A stretch of 54,897 nt of DNA from Chloroflexota bacterium (lineage in GTDB: Bacteria; Chloroflexota; Anaerolineae; Anaerolineales; UBA11579). The notes below the pieces were generated by a model, which saw only the letters and a program-made list of their open reading frames with translations, made no database searches and was not told the DNA's origin. The DNA is taken from NCBI GenBank assembly GCA_018662365.1, contig JABJGH010000025.1:1-54897 (forward strand), read 5' to 3'. Positions 43,938-51,482 of this stretch are shown here, in pieces (position 1 is the stretch's first letter; every line of letters starts with the position of its first letter). A program made the position numbers and the translations under genes.

Positions 43938-45713
43938 CTAAGGTCTTGGTGTACTAGTCGGCACCCTTGTGGGGGCATTTGAAATGGGGGTTGGCGTGTT
44001 ATACCCCCCCTGAATGGCTCGCAGGGCAACTTCGGCCCAGTCTTGAGGCACATATTCAGAATCCAGGGCTAATAAAGCATCCCAATCTTGCCTTGCTTTC
44101 ACCGGCTCGTTGAGTCGTTCTAAGGAATGACCACGCCAGTAATACAACATCGCTTTTTGCTGATCGGTTTTGGCAAATGAGCTACTGGCATTGATCTCGA
44201 AATATCCTTCACCAACTTCCCCCCCTTCCATTAACCCCACCCCATGATAAAGTTTGGCTTCAAATTGGTCTGGGAAGAATAAAAAGGCACGATTAAATTC
44301 AAGGATGGCCTCATCTACTAGATCTAATTCATATAATGAAAGCCCTTTATATAGAAATACTTCAATAATGCCCTGCTTGAGTTTTTCCACCTGGTCAAAA
44401 GCAATTAAGGCTACCTCATGCTCGCCAATATTCTGGTGTGCCCTGCCCAGATAGTACCAAGCCTCTCCGTTCTCGGTTTCATAGGTTAAGAAAGTTTGGA
44501 TGGGAGAAATTGCCTCCTCAAAAAGATCATTTTCATAATAAGAGAGTCCTAGAACAATATAGGTATCAATGATTGTGTTATCTAAGGTGAGGGAAGTTTG
44601 GGCTGCAAGCAAGGCTTCTTCATAGAGCCCGTTCGCAAAATAATAATTTGCAGCAAAGAGTTGAACTCTTGCATTGTCTGGGGCAAGTTCAAGGGAGGTT
44701 TCAAGATCTCCAAGCGCTAATTCCATGTTGAGGTTTCGAAGGAAGTATTCTCCCCTGGTCAAATAAGTCAGATAATAATCGGGAATCTTCAATACGGTGG
44801 TGTTTAATTTTTCGCCAATTCCCGGTTCTTCCAAATATTCCATTTTTGTGAAAACTTCCCAAAGATAGGCATAGCCAAATTCAGGATTGACATTGGAAGA
44901 GTAAATAAAGGCTTCATCTGCATCTTGGTATTCCCCTAATTGATAATAGGATAAGCCTAAATAAAAACGGGCATCTGCATCCCCAGGATGTTCGTTTACA
45001 TGGGCTCGAAAATTCTTAATTGCTGTTTCATAATCGCCGAGATCGAAGGCGGCTAAGCCAAGATTAAACTCTTGGCTTTCAGGATGGGGGGTGTCTACAA
45101 CCCTTGGTGTGGCGGTATGGGGCGCATCCAAAAAGTATGCCAAGGGGGTAGCTCCCCCAAAAATGGGGGTAGCTGGGGCATCTGGGAAAAATATTGTGGC
45201 GGTGGGGGGAACCTCAGTGGGCAATGGTTGCAGATCTTTTTCTGAGGGCAAAATATACCTTAACTGTCCATCGGAAAACGGATTCCCAAAAATGCCAATA
45301 TAGATCAACAAAAAGCCAACTAAAGATAGAATCCCAAGGTTGACCAGTCTGCGAACTGGCATTCGGGTAAGTTTTTTGGTTTGTTCAGATTCTCCCACTT
45401 TTGTGATGATTTCAGGTAATGAAAATTTACGGGTCCGAATGGGCTTTACTGGGGTGATACTTCTGTCGGGGGAGGAATGGCCCAAAAGGGATAATCCCCT
45501 AAGTGCGGTGGGGTTATTTGGATCAATTCGGAGGGCATTTTCGAGGCAGATATTCCTTTCTTTGGGGCTGTCAACCACTGAACTCATATACAACCAATAG
45601 TCTATATTATTATTATCCACCCTCAACAGGCGGTTAAGTAGATCTCGCGCTCGGTTTCGCTGCCCGTTCTTTATTGCCTCAATTGCTTCTTGAAACATTT
45701 GGTCGTCTGCCAT
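43938..45713 (-). CDS. membrane-anchored TPR protein
   Basis: The N-terminal ~80 residues hold TPR-like helices (MADDQMFQEAIEAIKNG...), one membrane helix follows (about 130-155), then a Pro/Thr-rich linker and about eight TPR units (AFDLGDYETAIKNFRAHVNEHPGDADARFYLGLSYYQLG and so on). It likely scaffolds a surface complex. The start is at 45713 because the family-type N-terminus begins there; a longer frame starts 45 nt upstream. The C-terminal tail is TPT-rich. Confidence 0.8.
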   Translation of the reverse strand: MADDQMFQEAIEAIKNGQRNRARDLLNRLLRVDNNNIDYWLYMSSVVDSPKERNICLENALRIDPNNPTALRGLSLLGHSSPDRSITPVKPIRTRKFSLPEIITKVGESEQTKKLTRMPVRRLVNLGILSLVGFLLIYIGIFGNPFSDGQLRYILPSEKDLQPLPTEVPPTATIFFPDAPATPIFGGATPLAYFLDAPHTATPRVVDTPHPESQEFNLGLAAFDLGDYETAIKNFRAHVNEHPGDADARFYLGLSYYQLGEYQDADEAFIYSSNVNPEFGYAYLWEVFTKMEYLEEPGIGEKLNTTVLKIPDYYLTYLTRGEYFLRNLNMELALGDLETSLELAPDNARVQLFAANYYFANGLYEEALLAAQTSLTLDNTIIDTYIVLGLSYYENDLFEEAISPIQTFLTYETENGEAWYYLGRAHQNIGEHEVALIAFDQVEKLKQGIIEVFLYKGLSLYELDLVDEAILEFNRAFLFFPDQFEAKLYHGVGLMEGGEVGEGYFEINASSSFAKTDQQKAMLYYWRGHSLERLNEPVKARQDWDALLALDSEYVPQDWAEVALRAIQGGYNTPTPISNAPTRVPTSTPRP

Positions 45714-45883
45714 ATTTCCTCTATTTAGCAGTTTAGCACAGCCTGAGGGAGCAGACAAGTTTTATTGCTTCACTGAAATGTTAGGAAAATTTCTCATGAT
45801 TTTGTTGCACGATATTTGGTATTTGAAGTTCAAGAATCGCGGAAATAAAGCGGTTTTTGTGAGTTAGAGGATTTTTCGCTTGA

Positions 45884-45903
45884 CTGGTATAATCGCATTT
45901 GTA
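45884..45903 (+). promoter_or_regulatory. extended -10 promoter of the LysM lipoprotein
   Basis: TG-G-TATAAT (-10 at 45888-45893 with an upstream TGN) ends 9 nt before the ATG at 45903, so the transcript would start within about 3 nt of the codon and be leaderless. Confidence 0.65.
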
Positions 45904-46874
45904 TGTTGAATTTTAAGCGCTTAATCTTATTTGGCTTGTTATTAATTTTCTTGAGTGGTTGTGCAAACGATGTATCTCCTACTGAAACTGTGCAACCCAC
46001 CTCTGTCAGCATTCAGCATTACTCCACCCCAACACCGACGCTGGTAGTCATTCCCCCAACCGCAGAGATCGAACCCACTGAAATTCCGCTTCCGACACCC
46101 ACCCCGGTGGTTTATCAAGTTGTCGCAAATGATACCTTGATCGGGATTGCATTTCGATATTCGATTTCGTTAAATGACCTACTTGCCGCTAACCCAGCTG
46201 TCGACCCAAATTTCTTAATTATTGGAACCGATTTGATTATTCCAACTGAAGGGGGAGTGACCATTGACCCTTCAATATCAGAACTTCCTCCTGAGGCTGT
46301 CACCTCTGCTGGTCCAGTAAAATGTTATTCATCCATTGATGGGGGGTTAACCTGTTTCTGGTTGTTGACCAATGATCTCGACACCCCCTTAGAAAATGTT
46401 TCGGCAAGGGTGAGTTTGCTTAATGATGCAGGAGAGATAATTACCTCAGGAACAGCCTTACTGCCCTTAAATGTTTTACCGATCGGAAACACGATGCCGG
46501 TGATGGTTTCTTTCCCTTCAATTGTAAGTTCGTGGACTCAAGCTCAAGCACAGATCGTTTCTGCTTTACCCGTATTGAGTCTTGAAGAAAGATATTTTGG
46601 TACTCAATTTTCAGAACTTACGATAAACATTTCTGAGGATGCCATTTCAGCAAATGTCCTTGGCCAATTTGCACTGACTGACCCAACCCAAGCTTCATCA
46701 GAAAGTTGGATCTTAGCGGTGGCCTACGATAAAAATAATAATGTGGTGGGGATCAGAAGGTGGGAAAGTGAAACAGGTCTGGCAGTTGGTGAGGCACAAG
46801 CTTTTTCATTATATATCTACAGTTTAGGCCCCCCGATCGCAGATATAGAATTGTTTTTGGAATCAAGACCCTAA
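45903..46874 (+). CDS. LysM-domain lipoprotein
   Basis: A lipobox (FLSGC, cysteine about 21) is followed by a Thr/Pro-rich linker and one LysM domain (about 74-118, VVYQVVANDTLIGIAFRYSISLNDLLAANP), which binds peptidoglycan or related glycans. The ~200-residue C-terminal part (GLTCFWLLTNDLDTPLENVS...) is probably beta-sandwich, of unknown function. It is convergent with the next gene. Confidence 0.87.
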   Translation: MLNFKRLILFGLLLIFLSGCANDVSPTETVQPTSVSIQHYSTPTPTLVVIPPTAEIEPTEIPLPTPTPVVYQVVANDTLIGIAFRYSISLNDLLAANPAVDPNFLIIGTDLIIPTEGGVTIDPSISELPPEAVTSAGPVKCYSSIDGGLTCFWLLTNDLDTPLENVSARVSLLNDAGEIITSGTALLPLNVLPIGNTMPVMVSFPSIVSSWTQAQAQIVSALPVLSLEERYFGTQFSELTINISEDAISANVLGQFALTDPTQASSESWILAVAYDKNNNVVGIRRWESETGLAVGEAQAFSLYIYSLGPPIADIELFLESRP

Positions 46875-46886
46875 CTTATTTTGATT

Positions 46887-48392
46887 CTAATTTTCCCAAA
46901 TAACAAAATTCTCGTTTTCACAAAGAATCGCTAAGCCTGCATCCCTTGGACATACTTGGTATTCAATGATTGTGCCATTCTCGGCCGAGATTAAGGGTAA
47001 AGCTTTTTCTGTGTACCCATTTTCATCAGTTTCAGGGAAATAAAATACGTTCGTTTGATTGTTTGGGTAGATATATTTTATGACTAACTCAACCTGAGCG
47101 ATGGGACTGCCCTGATTATGGACCGCGGCAAAGATGATTTGAGCTTCGTTGGAATTGATCAATGCGCTGTTTTCCCAAAGAGTAAGTTGCCCGGTAATTT
47201 GGGATTCCGCTGTCTGGGGAGTGGGAGAAATTTCTGCTACGGGTTCTGTATCTAAATCATTTGGGTTTTCGATTAAAGTCTCGGTCTCCGTTTGAATGCC
47301 ATAGGTGCTGAAGATCTCACTCTGGTACTGATACCCAAGGGGACTTGGAAAAATTTGTTCCAACTCGTCCTCAATATTTGCGTGATATTCCAAACATAAA
47401 TTTTTAAAACATTGTCTAAATAGAGCATCGCTAATTTCAATCATTTCCGAAACCGGAAGACCATAAAATTCAAAACTTCCGTTTTCCTTCATGTATTCTA
47501 CGAAAAAATTAGGGATGTTATATCCAAGACCTTGATCGATCAATATGAAAGTGACGTTTGGATTATTAAGAGGGGGGACAAGAGGTTGATTGGCGTAACC
47601 AAGTTCTTCGGCAATCGGTCTCGGGAAGGACCTGTTATTTCCATTCTGAGCCACTAACACTGCATTTTCAAAGATCACTTCGTTTAAGCCATTGGGGTTT
47701 TGATATGCCCCCAACAAATGGTTGCCAAGAAAATCTTCTCCTAGCGCAACAGCATCCGCTGCAAAAGGTTCGATTAATAAATTAATGTCAATGAGTCCTG
47801 AGGAAATACTAGTATCTTCTCGACAGTCATTTCTGCATGCCATCGCTCCATAGGGCAATAATTTTGGTTTGCTTTCTGGGTCGTCTAGATTAATATATAA
47901 GCCAACATTTTCAAAATGTTGTTCTATTCTGCCATTCGTCTCATTGATTTGCCAACTAGAGATCAGGTTTCCAGTAAAACTTTCTCCACCAAGTTCTTGA
48001 TATACCGATATGAAGGCGGGATAAATTACATAACCATCGATGACGCTATCAGAGGCTTGCGGATATATCCTTCCCGGTGCAATTTCATAATACCCAAGAT
48101 CAGCACCAATAGCTTTAAAATAGAATCGTTGGCCTGCGTCAGAGAGGGGATCAAAAACCATCACACTCGTTTCAAGGTACTGTAACTTGAGACCATCCTT
48201 AACTTGTAGAATAGAAATCGCTTCTCCGAGCCGTTCTTTTCCTCCCTGCTGAGCATAGAATTCTTTGAAAAGTTTATCTACCTCTTTAATGGATGAAGTT
48301 GACTCATTAGACGCGTTATCTGATTGACTGCACGCTACAAATAACATGCTAGCCAAAATCACCAAGATAATATGCTTACCCTTCAATTTCAT
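46887..48392 (-). CDS. uncharacterised lipoprotein
   Basis: A lipobox (FVAC, cysteine about 21) marks a surface lipoprotein of 501 residues. Two repeated blocks (FKEFYAQQGGKERLGEAIS near the start and FVEYMKENGSFEFYGLPVSE near the middle) look like a shared domain; both are followed by segments on Gly/Pro-rich strands. A Pro/Thr linker (about 385-400) leads to a C-terminal beta domain. No named family recognised. Confidence 0.78.
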   Translation of the reverse strand: MKLKGKHIILVILASMLFVACSQSDNASNESTSSIKEVDKLFKEFYAQQGGKERLGEAISILQVKDGLKLQYLETSVMVFDPLSDAGQRFYFKAIGADLGYYEIAPGRIYPQASDSVIDGYVIYPAFISVYQELGGESFTGNLISSWQINETNGRIEQHFENVGLYINLDDPESKPKLLPYGAMACRNDCREDTSISSGLIDINLLIEPFAADAVALGEDFLGNHLLGAYQNPNGLNEVIFENAVLVAQNGNNRSFPRPIAEELGYANQPLVPPLNNPNVTFILIDQGLGYNIPNFFVEYMKENGSFEFYGLPVSEMIEISDALFRQCFKNLCLEYHANIEDELEQIFPSPLGYQYQSEIFSTYGIQTETETLIENPNDLDTEPVAEISPTPQTAESQITGQLTLWENSALINSNEAQIIFAAVHNQGSPIAQVELVIKYIYPNNQTNVFYFPETDENGYTEKALPLISAENGTIIEYQVCPRDAGLAILCENENFVIWEN

Positions 48393-48617
48393 AGTAAATT
48401 TCTCAAAACCAAAGAAACTTCTTAGGGAGTTTCAATGTTTTAAAGAGTGCAAATAAGGATGTTTAACCCTTTATTGCGCCTCATGGTCAGTATAACAGGA
48501 ATTTATTTTGTTTCAAAATGTAAAAAATAGAAATAATTTCCCGTGTTTTATATATTTTAGGGAGGAAATTAGACAATGGAGAAGTTTTTTTATTGGTATT
48601 CCCCGCTATATCACCAA

Positions 48618-49841
48618 TTATGGACCAAAATATGGGCCGGAGATCAATCTCAGTGGGACAGGCGTGAAAATGAGGACGAAAATCACAATAGTTGCAATTG
48701 ATAGAATTTTTCTTCCAGGAGTAAGTTTAGTGATCTGATCCAAAGGTTCTGCATGTGTCCTCCCCATGAAAAATAACATAAATGCCCAGAACCACCAGCC
48801 ACTCCAATAAGTTCCCAAAAGGATTAATAAGCCCATTGCAAAGGGATAGATCTTGCGCACATGCTTATCAAATAACACATAGAGAATATGACCACCATCG
48901 AGCTGACCCACCGGGATTAGATTTAGCGCAGTCACCAAAAGACCAGCCCAGCCAGCCCAAGCAATAGAATGCATTTGTATGTCTAAGCCACCTAGGGGTG
49001 TTGGGTACCCTGAAATTAAATATTTCACCCAATAGATGATCGGTGCAACACCCTGATAATCCACCGGGGAGGGTAGTAGCTGCCCCGTAATAATATATTT
49101 ACTAAATAAATAGAAAATTGAATTCCCCTCTAGCATTAATCCGCTACCCTCTGGAATTTGGATGGGCAAGGGAGAGATCTCAGAGAGTGAAATTCCCCAA
49201 AGCAATAACGGGATGGCGACCACTAATCCAGCAAGGGGACCAGCAATGCCAATATCATGCAATACGCGTTTATTTTTTGGCGGCTCTTTCATCTGAATAA
49301 ATGCGCCCATGGTGCCAAAACTTACTGGCAACGGGAGTGGGATGAAATAGGGCAAAGTAACCGCAGTTTTATGGTATCTGCCAGCCAAATAATGCCCAAA
49401 CTCATGGGCCAAAAGGATCGCAAGTAAACTAGCAGCAAATGGAATACCGCTTGCTAAATTTTGAAAAAGATCCCTGTACAATTCAATATATCCGGTTGCT
49501 TCCCCTTCATATGCATAGGAGGCCCCGGCAATGAGCATACTTATGAGGGTTAAGATGAACAGGATAATATTTTTGTTGGGATTTGGAAGTGTAGGTTCGG
49601 GGAGTCTGTCGATCAAAGAAATGCTGTGAACGCCATCTTCTTCCCGAAAAAGGGGAGTTAAATGATGCGATTTTAAATCATTTGCAAGTAGGTCGTATGC
49701 CGTTATCGACTCTTCAGTTAACATACCGCGATAACGCACCACAAAGGCATGTTTGGATGACCCCCATGTAATGTCTTGGATAGCTAATACATTGGAAACC
49801 AAGGGGGTTAACTGGTCAGATTCTGAAGTAAATTCACTCAT
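48618..49841 (-). CDS. site-2 protease (M50) family protein
   Basis: A polytopic membrane metalloprotease. HEFGH in LAILLAHEFGHYLAGRYHK and the second motif NLIPVGQLDGGHILYVL (NxxP...LDG) are intact. The N-terminal ~90 residues form a cytoplasmic domain. S2P enzymes cut membrane-bound regulators or lipoproteins. The gene starts 32 nt below selC on the same strand, so they may share a transcript. Confidence 0.92.
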   Translation of the reverse strand: MSEFTSESDQLTPLVSNVLAIQDITWGSSKHAFVVRYRGMLTEESITAYDLLANDLKSHHLTPLFREEDGVHSISLIDRLPEPTLPNPNKNIILFILTLISMLIAGASYAYEGEATGYIELYRDLFQNLASGIPFAASLLAILLAHEFGHYLAGRYHKTAVTLPYFIPLPLPVSFGTMGAFIQMKEPPKNKRVLHDIGIAGPLAGLVVAIPLLLWGISLSEISPLPIQIPEGSGLMLEGNSIFYLFSKYIITGQLLPSPVDYQGVAPIIYWVKYLISGYPTPLGGLDIQMHSIAWAGWAGLLVTALNLIPVGQLDGGHILYVLFDKHVRKIYPFAMGLLILLGTYWSGWWFWAFMLFFMGRTHAEPLDQITKLTPGRKILSIATIVIFVLIFTPVPLRLISGPYFGP

Positions 49842-49872
49842 TTATTTGCTCAATAGAAGTTGGAAATATAGG

Positions 49873-49966
49873 CGGGAGTGCATGGGAGTCGAACCCACCA
49901 CGGCTCGCAACGCGACCCGACAACGGTTTTGAAGACCGCGGAGCCCACCGGGACTCATCCACTCCC
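49873..49966 (-). tRNA. selC: tRNA-Sec (anticodon TCA)
   Basis: The 94-nt minus-strand RNA has a 6-bp D stem (GAGTCC/GGGCTC) with a 4-nt loop, anticodon loop CTTCAAA (TCA), a long variable arm of about 24 nt and T loop TTCGACT. The acceptor stem pairs GGGAGTG with CACTCCC; the eighth pair expected in bacterial tRNA-Sec is a G-G mismatch. Discriminator G. CCA is not encoded. This is the selenocysteine tRNA that reads UGA. selA, selB and selD are not in the window. Confidence 0.95.
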
Positions 49967-49980
49967 TCATGATTCACCCA

Positions 49981-50008
49981 AGTATACCGCAAGGCTTCCT
50001 TGGGTCAA
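49981..50008 (-). promoter_or_regulatory. sigma70-type promoter of selC
   Basis: TTGACC (50008-50003), a 16-nt spacer and TATACT (49986-49981) on the minus strand, 14 nt before the tRNA. The ~250 nt beyond 50009 is AT-rich and shows nothing else. Confidence 0.85.
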
Positions 50009-50262
50009 GTTTGCTAAAAATTCAGTCATTCGACCTGATTTATGGATGCAAAATAGAAATCATATCTTATGTTAAATCGAAATTTTTATCATAAAGAAAA
50101 AATTTTTATTACTAAAGATGACCTTACACAAATGTAATTAATATCCTGCAACCTGCCCGCTAGATGGTATTATTTTGTAAGGAAAACCTTCAAATTTCGC
50201 TGTATGATTGTTGTGTAGGGTATAAAAAATCAGTTAAATATTAATTTACTCAGGAGAGGTTG

Positions 50263-51249
50263 ATGCGCAAGAATAAACATCTTTTCATTATTTCATGGAT
50301 TTTTATCTTATTGCTTACTTCGTTTGCCTGCCGTACTTTAGATGGCACCTCACCAAGTGTCGAAAATACAGCTCTTCCTGAAAATACCCCCACAGCAACA
50401 GCCGAAGTCGAAGAAGCCACAAAAGTTATTCCCACTGCAACAAAAACCTCAACTCCGGTAAGTGAGGAAATGGACGATTCCCAAGAAACAACTGACCCCG
50501 GAGAGCCTCAACCCACAGCGACATTAATTCCCACCGGAGGAAATAATCCGATCACCTTGGTTTATGAAGACGCCGATGGAGGGGGAAGTGGCTTAAGCAA
50601 CCTGCGCCCAGGACCGGGGGTTGCAGCGATCTTGCAAGCAAGTGCGCCGATAATTGACGGGGATCCAGGAGATTGGGTCGGTATTTGGTACACCGCCGAT
50701 TACCCAACCTATGGGGAAGGATTTTTTGCTGGAAAAAAAGACCTGTCCGCAGAATTCAAGTTGGGCTGGGATGCCGAGTATTTATATGTGGGACTTCATG
50801 TGCGCGACTCACTCTTTGCACAACAGGCATCTGGGTCTCAAATCTATCGTGGAGATAGTTTAGAAATTTTGATTGACACAGACCTAGGTGGAGACTTTTC
50901 TTCCAATGTTTTGAGCGGTGATGATTTTCAATTTGGTTTTTCTCCGGGAAATTTGCGATCCGCAGCAATTTCAGAATCTTTTGTTTGGGCGCCAAAATTT
51001 GCAATGGGCTCGTTTGAAATGGGCCAATCAGCAGGGCGGCTCACTGAAAATGGCTATTATATGGAGGCTGCTATCCCTTGGGCGTCCATGGATATTGATC
51101 CTCATGATGGAAAGCATTTTGGATTTTTACTGTCGGTATCTGATAACGATACACTTTCGGATAATGCCCAACATACCGTCGTATCCTTTTCACCGGAACG
51201 ATTATTGCATGACCCCACTAGTTGGAAAGATCTAATTTTGCGTCCCTAG
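50263..51249 (+). CDS. lipoprotein with CBM9-like domain
   Basis: A lipobox (TSFAC, cysteine about 24) and a Thr/Glu-rich linker (about 30-100) precede a C-terminal beta-sandwich (about 125-329) with IDGDPGDWVGIWYTADYPTY and YLYVGLHVRDSLF, typical of family 9 carbohydrate-binding-like modules. It likely binds sugar outside the cell. The ATG at 50263 follows CAGGAGAGG; a TTG 3 nt upstream is in the same frame. Confidence 0.85.
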   Translation: MRKNKHLFIISWIFILLLTSFACRTLDGTSPSVENTALPENTPTATAEVEEATKVIPTATKTSTPVSEEMDDSQETTDPGEPQPTATLIPTGGNNPITLVYEDADGGGSGLSNLRPGPGVAAILQASAPIIDGDPGDWVGIWYTADYPTYGEGFFAGKKDLSAEFKLGWDAEYLYVGLHVRDSLFAQQASGSQIYRGDSLEILIDTDLGGDFSSNVLSGDDFQFGFSPGNLRSAAISESFVWAPKFAMGSFEMGQSAGRLTENGYYMEAAIPWASMDIDPHDGKHFGFLLSVSDNDTLSDNAQHTVVSFSPERLLHDPTSWKDLILRP

Positions 51250-51258
51250 GGTATCCGA

Positions 51259-51282
51259 AAAGAATCTTTTGCAGGATTCTTT
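51259..51282 (+). terminator. hairpin after the CBM9-like gene
   Basis: AAAGAATC (51259-51266) and GATTCTTT (51275-51282) form an 8-bp stem with an 8-nt loop just after the stop codon. A strong T run is lacking, so termination would be weak. Confidence 0.55.
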
Positions 51283-51329
51283 CAAAGAATTGCATATACG
51301 TAATACCCTAAGGTTCATCTGATTGGATA

Positions 51330-51358
51330 TTGCCCCCTAATAAAAGTATAGGTATAAT
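51330..51358 (+). promoter_or_regulatory. sigma70-type promoter of the APC-Usp transporter
   Basis: TTGCCC (51330-51335), a 17-nt spacer and TATAAT (51353-51358). The presumed start near 51365 leaves a leader of about 118 nt that contains a conditional-looking terminator. Confidence 0.75.
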
Positions 51359-51421
51359 CTACTTCGGCAATTTTGCCGAAAGATTTTAAAATTGAAATAC
51401 CGATTATCAAAATATAGTTTG

Positions 51422-51454
51422 CCTGTCAGACTTCCTGGCAGGTGAGTTTTTTTT
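51422..51454 (+). terminator. leader terminator before the APC-Usp transporter
   Basis: CCTGTCA (51422-51428) pairs with TGGCAGG (51436-51442, one G-U) and, after TGAG, eight T residues follow (51447-51454). It lies between the promoter and the ATG at 51483, so it must be bypassed for expression. A TTCGGCAA-TT-TTGCCGAA hairpin (51363-51380) lies at the very 5' end of the leader. Confidence 0.75.
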
Positions 51455-51482
51455 GTGGGTAGTTTGAAAAGAAGGATGAAAT

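Noticed and set aside
51365..51482. ydaO (cyclic di-AMP) riboswitch in the transporter leader
   Set aside because: Considered because KimA-type genes often have one, but the leader is too short and the expected conserved segments are not seen.
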